A stretch of DNA of 64,000 nucleotides from Antarcticimicrobium luteum (GCF_004358185.1 NZ_SMUV01000074.1:186001-250000), one strand, 5' to 3'. Positions 43,798 to 51,923 are shown, numbered from the stretch's first letter. Notes: generated by a model not told the origin, from the letters alone. Numbers and translations are program-made.

Positions 43798-44811
43798 TCA
43801 GCGCAGGGTGTCGAGTGACCAGCAGCGCTCGTCGCCCAGCGTCTCGGGCGTGTAGGTCACGAGCGGCGTGTAGAGCACGGTCTTGGTGCTGCCGACGGGA
43901 TTCTTGTCCTGAAGCGCCGCCATGATCAGCGCGTTCAGATCCCGGCCTTGCCCCGGCACATCGTAGCTCACGTAATACTGCCACATGCCTTCGTGCAGAC
44001 CTTTGCAGGCCAACTCGCCGCCGCCGCCCGAGGTGGTCACCAGAACCTGATCGGCCTTGCCGGATTCCTGCAGCGCAGCTGCGGTGCCGACATCGGTATT
44101 GTCCCAGACACCGAGAATGGCGCAGAGATCGGGGTGTTGCTGCAACACGACCTGCGTGATCGATTTCGCCTTTGAGGACTCATAATCCCCGGTCGATTGC
44201 ACCGACACCAAATTCATCCCCGGGCTTGCGTTCAGAACATTCTCATATCCTTTCAGCATATAGGCCGAAAACGGGCTGGTCGGGGGGCCCGCAAGCACCA
44301 GAACCTTGCCGGGATTGGCTTCGTTCGAGCATTTTGCCACGGCGGCTTCGGCCTGCTTTTCGCCGATCAGCTCCACATCGGCACCGACAAAGCCGGTCGT
44401 CTGATAGTTGGTCTTCATGTTCAGCTGAATGACACGAATGCCGGCCTTCTCGGCCTGCCGAAGCAGCTTGGCATACGATTGCACATCCGGGTTCTGCACC
44501 ACGATGACATCGGGCTTTTCGCTGATCAGCGACGTCAGAGTCTGAGCGCCGGCGGCAGTGTTGAAGTTCGAGTTGCGAACTTCGTAATCATAGCCCAGCT
44601 CTTCGGCCTGGCTCGCCATGATCTTCGACCAGCCCTCGGTCAGGTCCAGCCCCATGAACACCGGCACGAAAACCACCTTCCGGCCTTCGAAATTGGCGTA
44701 GTAATCATCGCGCAGCGGGTCATCCATGCTTTTTTGCGCATGGGCCAGTTGCGCTGTGCCGATCAGCGCGCCAAGCATCGCTGTCATCCCCAGTTTCAAT
44801 AATTTCTTCAT
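43798..44811 (-). CDS. Ribose-type ABC transporter binding protein (second system)
   Basis: This 337-residue periplasmic binding protein has a Sec signal (KKLLKLGMTAMLGALIGTA, cleavage after AHA near 26). Family features are LTSLISEKPDVIVVQNPD, AEKAGIRVIQLNMKTN, and CAILGVWDNTDVGTAAAL. The first mature strand, RKVVFVPVFMGLDLTEGW, differs from typical sugar binders, so the ligand may not be a simple sugar. AGGAGGACCCGAC precedes the ATG at 44811. It is followed by hairpins, then the permease fusion. Confidence 0.88.
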   Translation of the reverse strand: MKKLLKLGMTAMLGALIGTAQLAHAQKSMDDPLRDDYYANFEGRKVVFVPVFMGLDLTEGWSKIMASQAEELGYDYEVRNSNFNTAAGAQTLTSLISEKPDVIVVQNPDVQSYAKLLRQAEKAGIRVIQLNMKTNYQTTGFVGADVELIGEKQAEAAVAKCSNEANPGKVLVLAGPPTSPFSAYMLKGYENVLNASPGMNLVSVQSTGDYESSKAKSITQVVLQQHPDLCAILGVWDNTDVGTAAALQESGKADQVLVTTSGGGGELACKGLHEGMWQYYVSYDVPGQGRDLNALIMAALQDKNPVGSTKTVLYTPLVTYTPETLGDERCWSLDTLR

Positions 44812-44877
44812 GTCGGGTCCTCCCTTTATCATCCCAGCCACGGTCAGCCTCCTGCCAGCCCATAGCCTCTGAGATTC

Positions 44878-45918
44878 TCAAATATCGCCTTGCTGCGCCG
44901 TCTCCTCGTTGCGCGGGTTGATGATGCTGTCGGCCAGCACCGCCACCAGCAGCACGAGGCCGCGCACCAGATTCTGCATCTCGAACGAGACATTCATGAT
45001 TGTCAGACCGTTCATGATCGTGCCGATCAGCAATGTGCCGATGATCACATTGGCCACACCGCCGCGCCCGCCCGACAGCCCGATCCCGCCCAGCACCACC
45101 ACCAGGATCACATCGTAGATCCAGGTGAGATTGAAAATCCGCGTATCCATGCTGGCCGACGAGGCGGCAAGCACCATGCCGGCGAAGAACGCCACACAGG
45201 ACGAGATCACATATTGCATCACCAGAACGGGCCGCAGCGGAATGCCGGTAAGCCGCGTCGCCCCGGGGTTGTCGCCCGAGGCATAGACAAACATGCCATA
45301 CCGTGTACGGCGCAGGAAAATGCCGATCACGATCGCCGCCACACCGAAGGCCAGAACGGAATAGGGAACCCCGTAGAAACTGCCCCGTCCAATCCATGCG
45401 ATCCCGTCAAGCGCCGGCGGCCAGGACACGATCTCGTAGTCGAAAAGGCCGATCTGGCCGATTCCGGCCACACCGATGCCCACCGCCAGCGTGGTGAACA
45501 GCGAGGGTATCTCGGCGTAAGCCACCAGAATGCCGTTGAGCACACCGATGGAGATGGCGAGCATCAACCCGATGCCGACCGCTGGCACCACGCCAAATCC
45601 CTTGGCTGCAAGCGTCAGCACCAAAGCCGATGGCACGGCCAGCGTGGCGATCATGGAAAGGTCGATCCCCCGCCCGATCACCACGATGGCCATGCCGAGA
45701 CCGAGAATGCCCAGCACGGAAACCGTGCGCATCAGCGTCAGAAGATTGCCCACGGAAAAGAAGCCGGGAAGAACAACCGAATAGAGGATGAAAATCGCCA
45801 GAAACAGCAAGGTCACGATCCGCAGTTGATCGAAACCGCCCTTGCCCAGAACTCCGCTCAGCATAGCCATCGGGCCCGCCCCCCCATGGCCGCCATCTTT
45901 CTCTGTGTTCTGTTCCAT
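44878..45918 (-). CDS. Ribose-type ABC transporter permease (second system)
   Basis: This 346-residue BPD_transp_2 permease has GLGMAIVVIGRGIDLSMIAT, where the usual G(G/N)IDLSVG motif is altered to GRGIDLSMI. VILVVVLGGIGLSGGRGG follows near the C-terminus. It starts the leftward operon and would pair with the permease half of the fusion protein. The N-terminal 25 residues are hydrophilic and Gly-rich. Copy 3 of the 31-bp element lies about 110 bases upstream of its ATG, suggesting the same control as the acyl-CoA operon. Confidence 0.9.
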   Translation of the reverse strand: MEQNTEKDGGHGGAGPMAMLSGVLGKGGFDQLRIVTLLFLAIFILYSVVLPGFFSVGNLLTLMRTVSVLGILGLGMAIVVIGRGIDLSMIATLAVPSALVLTLAAKGFGVVPAVGIGLMLAISIGVLNGILVAYAEIPSLFTTLAVGIGVAGIGQIGLFDYEIVSWPPALDGIAWIGRGSFYGVPYSVLAFGVAAIVIGIFLRRTRYGMFVYASGDNPGATRLTGIPLRPVLVMQYVISSCVAFFAGMVLAASSASMDTRIFNLTWIYDVILVVVLGGIGLSGGRGGVANVIIGTLLIGTIMNGLTIMNVSFEMQNLVRGLVLLVAVLADSIINPRNEETAQQGDI

Positions 45919-46026
45919 TCCCCCCCCTCATTCCGGCTTTCGCCTGAATGTCGCGCGATCCGGCATTGCCGGGGCTCTCCGGCCGCCCGCACCGTTCTTA
46001 TCCTCGTCTGCATCAGATCTATATGT

Positions 46027-46057
46027 GAATCATGAGTCAAGAATCATTTATATTTGC
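46027..46057. promoter_or_regulatory. Shared 31-bp element, copy 3
   Basis: The left part GAATCATGAGTCAAGAATC is a near-palindrome (7 of 9 arm positions) centred on base 46036. The right part ATTTATATTTGC is close to the ATTTTTATTGAC of copies 1 and 2. It lies between the SDR stop at 46102 and the permease start at 45918, that is, in the promoter region of the second ribose-type transporter operon. Confidence 0.6.
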
Positions 46058-46101
46058 GGGCCGCCCAGTGGCACAGGCGCCGAACGGCTCGCGTTAGCTC
46101 G

Positions 46102-46866
46102 TCAGACCGTGCGCCCGCCATCCACAGGCATCAGAATCCCAGTGATAAACTCGGCATCGTCGGAGGCGAGATAGAGCGTTGCCCGCGCAATGTCCTCCGG
46201 CTGCGACATCCGCCCCATCGGAATGGTGGCAACGAATTTCGCCCGGTTCTCCGGCGTGTCGGGCACGCCCATGAATTCTTCCAGCAGGCCGGTTTCGCCC
46301 ATCACCGGGCAGATCGCGTTGACACGGATATTGTCAGGCGCCAGCTCCACCGCCATGGATTGCGAAAGGATGTTCACAGCGCCCTTGGTCGAATTGTACC
46401 AGGTCAGCCCCGGGCGCGGACGAATGCCCGCCACCGAACCGATATTCACTATCGAGCCGCCGCCGAGCTCCCGCATCATCGGCACGATGATGTTAGTGGC
46501 GTGATAGATCGCCTTCACATTGATCGCATAAACCTTGTCGAACTCATCTTCGGTCACGTCGAGCATCGGCTTGTTTCTGTGGGTCCATCCGGCGTTGTTG
46601 ATGAAGACATTGGGCACACCGAACCTGTCGACCATCTTCTGCACGGCCGCATCCATTTCGGCGCGCGAGGTGACATCGGCAGCAAGCGCGACGGCATTTT
46701 CGCCGATCTCGGCGGCCACACGCTCGGCCGCATCGCGACGCAGATCCAGCACACCCACTTTGGCGCCCTCGCGGGCAAAAAGCTTGGCAATACCTTCTCC
46801 AAAGCCGCCGCCCGCGCCGGTTACCACGGCAATCTTCCCGGCCATACGGCCCTGTGCTGCGTTCAT
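46102..46866 (-). CDS. Short-chain dehydrogenase
   Basis: This 254-residue SDR has TGAGGGFGEG, NNAGWTHRNKPML, and a Ser-Tyr-x3-Lys triad in NIGSVAGIRPRPGLTWYNSTKGA. PVMGETGLLEEFMGVPDTPENR is characteristic of a subgroup often annotated as glucose or 3-oxoacyl reductase-like; the substrate is undetermined. GAGGGAGAGACTC precedes the ATG at 46866. It is 25 bases downstream of the aldehyde dehydrogenase, so the pair probably converts an alcohol or aldehyde in sequence. Confidence 0.85.
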   Translation of the reverse strand: MNAAQGRMAGKIAVVTGAGGGFGEGIAKLFAREGAKVGVLDLRRDAAERVAAEIGENAVALAADVTSRAEMDAAVQKMVDRFGVPNVFINNAGWTHRNKPMLDVTEDEFDKVYAINVKAIYHATNIIVPMMRELGGGSIVNIGSVAGIRPRPGLTWYNSTKGAVNILSQSMAVELAPDNIRVNAICPVMGETGLLEEFMGVPDTPENRAKFVATIPMGRMSQPEDIARATLYLASDDAEFITGILMPVDGGRTV

Positions 46867-46891
46867 GAGTCTCTCCCTCTGTGCACTCTGT

Positions 46892-48367
46892 TCAGTCGTG
46901 TTTGATGACAACGGTTTTCAGCGCCGAAAATTCGTAAAGCGCCTCGAAACCCTTCTCGCGGCCGTGGCCCGATTTCTTCACGCCGCCGAAAGGCAGCTCC
47001 ACACCGCCCCCGGCCCCATAGGCATTCACATAGACCTGCCCGACCCGCAGCCGCCGCGCCAGGCGCACCGCGCGCGCGGTGTCGCTGGTCCAAACGCCGG
47101 CGATGAGCCCGTATTCGGTGCCGTTGGCCAGCGCCAGCGCGTCGGCCTCATCCTCGAAGGTCAGCGCCGAAAGCACCGGTCCGAAAACTTCCTCGCAGGC
47201 CAGCGCAGCATCGCGTGGCACCGGGCCGAACAGCACCGGCGGCACAAAGAACCCGCCCTCAGGCGCCTCTTCCTGCACCGCGCCCTCCGCCAGAACCGGC
47301 AGACCCGCCGCCTTGGCCGACGCTATATAGCCGGCGACACGTTCGCGCTGTTTCGCGCTGATGATCGGGCCCAGATCAGGCGTGTCTTCCGGCTTGCCGG
47401 CGCGCAGCTTCGCGAACCGCTCCACCACCATCGGGATCAGCCTGTCCCAGGCGCTACGCTGCACCAGCAGCCGCGCCCCGGCCGAACAGGTCTGGCCGGC
47501 ATTCTGAACGATCGCCGCGACGATCACGGGAACCGCCGCCTCGAAATCGGCATCGTCGAAAACGATCTGCGGGCTTTTGCCGCCCAGTTCCAACACACAA
47601 CCGATATGGTTCCGCGCCGCCGCCGTCTGGATCATCGTGCCGACCTGCGGTGAGCCGGTGAAGGAAATGAAGTCGATCCCCGGATGTTCCGAAAGCGCCG
47701 CGCCGGCCTCGTGCCCAAGCCCCGGCACGACATTGATCGCGCCTTCAGGAAAGCCCGCCTCGGCGGCAAGTTCCGCGATGCGCAGCACAGTCAGGCAGGC
47801 GTCCTCGGCCGGCTTCAGGATGGTGGCGTTGCCCATCGCCAGCGCCGGGCCCAGCGTGCGGCCTGTCATCTGTGCCGGGTAGTTCCAGGGAATCACATGC
47901 CCGGTCACGCCCAGCGGTTCGCGCTCGCCGGTCACGTAGTACCCGTTCATGAAGGGGATCTGTTCCCCATGTACCTTGTCGGCGGCTCCGCCATAATATT
48001 CGAAGTAGCGCGCCGTCGCCGTGATGTCGGCGCGGGCGGTGGCCAGCGGCTTGCCGCAATCGCGCGCCTCCAGCGCCACCAACTCCTCGAAATTCGCTTC
48101 GATCAGCTGGCCCAGCCGGCTCAGAAGGCGGCCGCGCTCGGTCGCGCTGAGCCGTGACCAGGAACCGGTTTCATAGGCGGCTCTGGCAGCGGCCACGGCC
48201 CGGTCGACATCCTCGCGCCCGCCAGCGGCGATCTCGGCAAAGACGCGCCCTTCCGCCGGCGCACTCACGGGCAGCGTCTGCCCGGAAACGGCTGGCACCC
48301 ACCTGTTGTCGATGAAACATCCTTTCGCCGGCAGGACATCTGCGGCGGGCGGTTGGTCGTGGATCAT
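46892..48367 (-). CDS. NAD-dependent aldehyde dehydrogenase
   Basis: This is a 491-residue aldehyde dehydrogenase with PWNYPAQM, FTGSPQVG, LELGGKSPQIV (catalytic Glu) and NAGQTCSAGAR (catalytic Cys), ending in ELPFGGVKKSGHGREKG. It resembles betaine-aldehyde or general aliphatic aldehyde dehydrogenases more than the succinate-semialdehyde type in module 1. The start at 48367 follows GAGAGGGCCAGT. It is preceded at 291 bases by the LysR gene in the same direction and followed by the SDR. Confidence 0.9.
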   Translation of the reverse strand: MIHDQPPAADVLPAKGCFIDNRWVPAVSGQTLPVSAPAEGRVFAEIAAGGREDVDRAVAAARAAYETGSWSRLSATERGRLLSRLGQLIEANFEELVALEARDCGKPLATARADITATARYFEYYGGAADKVHGEQIPFMNGYYVTGEREPLGVTGHVIPWNYPAQMTGRTLGPALAMGNATILKPAEDACLTVLRIAELAAEAGFPEGAINVVPGLGHEAGAALSEHPGIDFISFTGSPQVGTMIQTAAARNHIGCVLELGGKSPQIVFDDADFEAAVPVIVAAIVQNAGQTCSAGARLLVQRSAWDRLIPMVVERFAKLRAGKPEDTPDLGPIISAKQRERVAGYIASAKAAGLPVLAEGAVQEEAPEGGFFVPPVLFGPVPRDAALACEEVFGPVLSALTFEDEADALALANGTEYGLIAGVWTSDTARAVRLARRLRVGQVYVNAYGAGGGVELPFGGVKKSGHGREKGFEALYEFSALKTVVIKHD

Positions 48368-48658
48368 ACTGGCCCTCTCTTCCGGGCAGGCGCAAAGACG
48401 GCCTCGCCCGCGCCGATTGGCACGAGGCAAACGATCCCGGCGAATACCCGCTGTCCCTTCTCCCGCCCCGGTGTGCTCCTCTTGCCCGCCGGGGCTTACC
48501 GAATAGTGACTGCGAAATCATCGCCGTTACAAATCCAGATATTTGCTCCCCCCTATAAGAAAATGTTCTGCCCTTCCAAAAGATGCCGGCAAGCAACTTA
48601 TATCTGCGCGCATGGGCACCCAGACCGGCCGGGGAAAGCCGTCGTTGATGGGGATAGA
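48368..48658. other. Intergenic region, LysR to aldehyde dehydrogenase
   Basis: These 291 bases lie between the LysR stop and the aldehyde dehydrogenase start, both leftward. No credible open frame is visible. The region near 48510-48565 is AT-richer and likely carries the promoter of the aldehyde dehydrogenase-SDR pair. I see no copy of the 31-bp element here. Confidence 0.4.
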
Positions 48659-49627
48659 TTAGCTGGTTTCGCCGGGGAGCGCCCGCGCGCCAACCCAGCT
48701 GCCTTTCCGCGCGAGATCGCGCAGCACTTCCTCGGCAAGGTCGCGAATGGCCGCCACCGCGTTGGTCATCGGGCGCGCCTCGGGGAAGGCCAGATAGGCT
48801 GACCGGCGCAGGCGCACATCACCAATATGCCAGCTTTCGAGCTTCCCTTCCGCGACCTCTTGGGAAATCGCGTTGAGCGGCAGAATGGAACAGCCCAGGC
48901 CCGAACAGACCAGCCGTTTGATATTGGAATAGGAATCCACCTCGATCGAGACATCCAGGTCTACCCCGGCCGCGGCGGCGTGCCGATCAATCAAGAGACG
49001 CAGACCATGCGCCTTGCCCGGCAGGATCAGCGGCAAATCGGTCAGATCGGCCAATAGCGGCATCGCCTCGGGCGCTGGCAACGGGCCTGCATTGGGCGGG
49101 TCCGAAAGCCCTTGGGCGGGTCCAAAAAAGACAAGCTCTTCCTCCAGCAGCTCAACCGTGGCGAGGCCGTTGTCGCTGACGTTTCGATAAATCACCGCGA
49201 GGTCGACGCGCGATTCCCTGAGCCATTCCAGCACGAACCCGCTCATCGCCTCCGCGATACGCAGCTCGATCCTGGGATAACGGCTGCGCGCCGCCATGAT
49301 CAGCGGAACCGACAAGATTTCGCTGATCGTCCCCGGCAGACCCAGCCGCACCACGCCGGCAGGATCGTTCTGATGCCCGCGCACCTCCTCCTCGGTGATG
49401 GTCAGCTGATCTATTATGGTGCGGGCGTTTCGCAGAAGAATTTCGCCCGCCTCCGTCGGCACAACCCCTTTCGGCGTGCGAAACAGAAGGCTGGTGCCCA
49501 GCTCGGCCTCGATATTGCGCACGTGCAGGGAAAGCGCCGGTTGCGCGACATGCAGGATGACCGCAGCACGGGAGAAAGACCCTTGCTCCACGATGGCAAC
49601 GAAATAGCGGAGTTGACGAATATCCAT
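48659..49627 (-). CDS. LysR family transcriptional regulator
   Basis: This 322-residue LysR-type regulator has the N-terminal helix-turn-helix (MDIRQLRYFVAIVEQGSFSRAA, quoted here within family knowledge as the classical first helices) and an effector-binding domain, with LGLPGTISEILSVPLI and SGLGCSILPLNAI. It resembles CbnR/NAC-type regulators of aromatic or nitrogen catabolism. The downstream aldehyde dehydrogenase-SDR pair is the likely target; a divergent target is absent, because the next upstream feature is an integrase remnant. It is the last intact gene of the accessory region. Confidence 0.9.
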   Translation of the reverse strand: MDIRQLRYFVAIVEQGSFSRAAVILHVAQPALSLHVRNIEAELGTSLLFRTPKGVVPTEAGEILLRNARTIIDQLTITEEEVRGHQNDPAGVVRLGLPGTISEILSVPLIMAARSRYPRIELRIAEAMSGFVLEWLRESRVDLAVIYRNVSDNGLATVELLEEELVFFGPAQGLSDPPNAGPLPAPEAMPLLADLTDLPLILPGKAHGLRLLIDRHAAAAGVDLDVSIEVDSYSNIKRLVCSGLGCSILPLNAISQEVAEGKLESWHIGDVRLRRSAYLAFPEARPMTNAVAAIRDLAEEVLRDLARKGSWVGARALPGETS

Positions 49628-49661
49628 AGGAAATCTTTATAGAGCCGCCTGCCAGAATGCA

Positions 49662-49927
49662 TCAACCATATGCATATGCGCGACGTTCGCCCATGTCGCG
49701 CCTGACTCGGGCACCGGCAGCCTTCTCCCGGGCTTTCGCAACGATTTTCTCATACTCGGCGAGGAGGGTTTCCTGAACGACCGCCAGCGCGGCCCCTTCG
49801 CGGCCTTCATGGGCACCTGAAAGAACGACTCGCTTAGCAACTCGGCCGCCTTTGGGTTGCGCCGACGGAACCGCTTTCGGCCCCCGGAGAGGTCGCCAAC
49901 GTTCTTGAGCTTCATCATCACCACCAT
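49662..49927 (-). pseudogene. Tyrosine integrase N-terminal remnant, frameshifted
   Basis: Reading leftward from 49927, KLKNVGDLSGGRKRFRRR and SFFQVPMKA look like the N-terminus of an alphaproteobacterial phage-type integrase. After MKA the similarity continues in another frame, EGAALAVVQETLLAEYEK then IVAKAREK, and stops at 49662. The catalytic C-terminal domain is missing. The remnant starts 90 bases downstream of the tRNA-Thr 3' end in the same orientation, the usual place for an integrase whose attachment site is that tRNA. The family call is from memory of such proteins, not a search. Confidence 0.6.
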
Positions 49928-49991
49928 GGCCGTGGCCTCAATGTGTCCCGAAAAATGTCTCGGGAGAGGATCTAGGTGCCTGATATTCTTG

Positions 49992-50011
49992 AAAAATGGC
50001 CTCCTAGGCCA
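49992..50011 (-). terminator. Terminator of tRNA-Thr
   Basis: On the minus strand, TGGCCT and AGGCCA form a 6-bp stem with an AGG loop, followed at once by TTTTT. It begins six bases past the tRNA-Thr CCA end. This is a textbook intrinsic terminator for the leftward tRNA transcript. Confidence 0.75.
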
Positions 50012-50016
50012 AGTAA

Positions 50017-50092
50017 TGGTGCCCCCACACGGACTCGAACCGCGGACCTACTGATTACAAATCAGTTGCTCTACCAGCTGAGCTATAGGGGC
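50017..50092 (-). tRNA. tRNA-Thr (UGU)
   Basis: On the minus strand a 76-nt cloverleaf forms: acceptor GCCCCTA/TGGGGGC (one G-U), D stem GCTC/GAGC with loop AGCTGGTA, anticodon stem ACTGA/TCAGT with loop TTTGTAA (anticodon UGU), T loop TTCGAGT, discriminator A and encoded CCA. It marks the right edge of the accessory region, with an intrinsic terminator and an integrase remnant directly downstream. Confidence 0.96.
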
Positions 50093-50585
50093 ATCCGGGA
50101 CCCGAGGGTCCGGGGGCGATCAGATGTCTCCGATACCACGCTGTCCCCTACCCGACTCGGCTGATCGCTGCAAGACCTCTGACCGCATCCGCAGTCTGTC
50201 GGGCGTCCTTCTTCATTCCTTGGGCGCGGATCGGACTTCGGTCCCGGTCCGCACCGGGGGCGCCGGGATGCGCGGACTGGCGTCGCACCGAAAACCGGCC
50301 GCCGGCGCCGATCCTGGGCCCGACCGCCCTCCTCGCCAGTCGCCGACGCCGCTCAGTGGCGTCGGGCGCGGACAGGAGACACGGAACATGGGCCGGGCGG
50401 GGCGGCCCCATGCGCCACCGCCCCGGCCGGTTCGGCCCGAAATCCCGCCGCCGGTGCGTGATCCGGCTCCGGCGGCACGTGCTGCGGTCCGGGCGCGGCG
50501 CGGCAAAGCCGTTTGACTGAACCGGACCAAGGCGCTAACCCAAAGGCAGTCTTTAAAGGTCAGGTCGGGGCATGAGCGCGGAAGA
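50093..50585. other. Intergenic region upstream of unknown gene
   Basis: This ~490-base GC-rich stretch lies between tRNA-Thr and the gene at 50586. Open frames on both strands have low-complexity Pro/Arg/Ala composition typical of non-coding high-GC DNA. Some short GC inverted repeats occur near 50240-50270. The promoters of tRNA-Thr (leftward) and of the next gene (rightward) must lie here, but no clear boxes stand out. Confidence 0.4.
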
Positions 50586-51461
50586 ATGAAGATCATTTTC
50601 CATACCGGAGCCCATTGCACCGACGAGGACCGGATCCTGAAATGCCTGCTGCGCAACAAGGAAGCGTTCTCGCAGAATGGCGTCGCCGTACCGGGGCCAG
50701 GGAAATACCGCCAGCTCCTGAAGGACACGTTCAACGCGCTTGAGGTCGGGCCCGCCGCAGAGGGCGCGCGCGACGTGCTGATCGACGCCATCCTCGATGA
50801 CGAGGTGGCCGGGAGGCTGATCCTGTCCAATGAGCATTTCTTCGGCTCGCAGCGCCACGTGCTGGATCACGGCCAGCTCTACCCGGAGGCGTCCGACCGG
50901 GTGGCCAAGATGCGCGAGCTGTTTCCGCAGGACCAGATCGAGATCTATATGGCCGTTCGCAACCCGGCCACCTTCCTGCCCGCCGCCCTGCAGAAGGCGA
51001 CCGGGCAGCGGATCGCCGAAACCCTGAGCCGGCATGACCCGCGCGCACTGCTGTGGTCCGACATGTTCCAGCGCATCCAGGACGAGGTGCCCGGCATAAA
51101 GATCACCGTCTGGTGCAACGAGGATCTGCCGCTGATCTGGGGCGAGGTGGTGCGCCGGCTGGCCGGTCTGCCGATGGACGAGAAAATTGCCGGCGGCTTC
51201 GATCTGCTGTCGGAAATCATGAGCAAGGAAGGCATGCAGCGGTTTCGCGTCTACCTGCACCAGAACCCGGAACTGACCGAGGCGCAGCGGCGCCGGGTGA
51301 TGATCGCCTTTCTCGACAAATACGCCATCGAGGACGAGATCGTCGAAGAGCTCGACCTACCGGGCTGGAGCGATGATCTGGTCGAGGAGATGACGGCGAT
51401 CTACGAGGCGGACATCGACACAATTGCCGACATTCCCGGCGTGCGGGTGATCCTGCCCTGA
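50586..51461 (+). CDS. Conserved hypothetical protein, sulfotransferase-like N-terminus
   Basis: I do not recognise a named family for this 291-residue protein. The N-terminus (MKIIFHTGAHCTDEDRILKCL) resembles the phosphosulfate-binding loop region of sulfotransferase-like P-loop proteins, as does YMAVRNPATFLPAALQKA near residue 125. The rest is alpha-rich and acidic, with EDEIVEELDLPGWSDDLVEEM at 250-275. No signal peptide or membrane segment is visible. It ends 23 bases before the modE-like gene. It might modify a sugar or protein, or merely share the fold. Confidence 0.65.
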   Translation: MKIIFHTGAHCTDEDRILKCLLRNKEAFSQNGVAVPGPGKYRQLLKDTFNALEVGPAAEGARDVLIDAILDDEVAGRLILSNEHFFGSQRHVLDHGQLYPEASDRVAKMRELFPQDQIEIYMAVRNPATFLPAALQKATGQRIAETLSRHDPRALLWSDMFQRIQDEVPGIKITVWCNEDLPLIWGEVVRRLAGLPMDEKIAGGFDLLSEIMSKEGMQRFRVYLHQNPELTEAQRRRVMIAFLDKYAIEDEIVEELDLPGWSDDLVEEMTAIYEADIDTIADIPGVRVILP

Positions 51462-51484
51462 CCCGTTCCCCCGGCGAGGTGCCC

Positions 51485-51868
51485 ATGGCAGACATGACAG
51501 ACGATCCCCAGACCGACGACCTGCCAAAGCTCCGGCTGCGGGTGCTGTTCGGCGACGGGCGCTGGATGGGGCCCGGCAAGGCCGATCTGCTGGACCTGAT
51601 CCGCGAGACCGGCTCGATCTCGGCGGCCGGGCGCCGCATGGGCATGAGCTACAAGCGCGCCTGGTCGCTGATCGAGGAACTCAACGCGATGTTCACCGCG
51701 CCGCTGGTGCAAAGCGCGCGCGGCGGCGCCCGGGGCGGCGGCGCGCAGCTGACCGAAAACGGCGCACGGGTGCTGGCGCATTACCGCGCAGTCGAGCGCG
51801 CCGCCGGCGAGTGCGGGCGCGCCGGGCTGGAGGCGCTTGCGGCGCTCCGACCCGATATGTCCGAATGA
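51485..51868 (+). CDS. ModE-like winged-helix regulator lacking molybdate-binding domains
   Basis: This 127-residue protein is the ModE DNA-binding domain (LRVLFGDGRWMGPGKADLLDLI, TGSISAAGRRMGMSYKRAWSLI within the LysR-like winged helix). It stops where full ModE would continue with two Mop/TOBE molybdate-binding domains. The start at 51485 follows GAGG by five bases; a GTG two codons earlier is less likely. It precedes modABC by 77 bases containing a candidate Mo box, and its own 3' end overlaps a second. Sensing must be provided elsewhere or by direct use of this domain. Confidence 0.85.
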   Translation: MADMTDDPQTDDLPKLRLRVLFGDGRWMGPGKADLLDLIRETGSISAAGRRMGMSYKRAWSLIEELNAMFTAPLVQSARGGARGGGAQLTENGARVLAHYRAVERAAGECGRAGLEALAALRPDMSE

Positions 51869-51876
51869 AAATATCG
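51853..51876. promoter_or_regulatory. Candidate Mo box 1
   Basis: CGATATGTC (51853-51861) and AAATATCG (51869-51876) form an inverted repeat (7 of 8 arm bases) with a 7-base spacer, matching the general ModE operator design CGnTATAT-spacer-ATATnnCG. It overlaps the last codons and stop of the modE-like gene, 93 bases before the modA ATG. Confidence 0.55.
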
Positions 51877-51899
51877 CTTGCACCGGCCCGCGCCCCCGG

Positions 51900-51923
51900 C
51901 GATATATCTGGCGGTACATATCG
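51900..51923. promoter_or_regulatory. Candidate Mo box 2
   Basis: CGATATATC (51900-51908) and TACATATCG (51915-51923) form an inverted repeat with a 6-base spacer, close to the ModE operator consensus. It lies 23 bases before the modA ATG, where bound ModE would block transcription. Its centre is 47 bases from that of Mo box 1, about four and a half helical turns. Confidence 0.65.
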
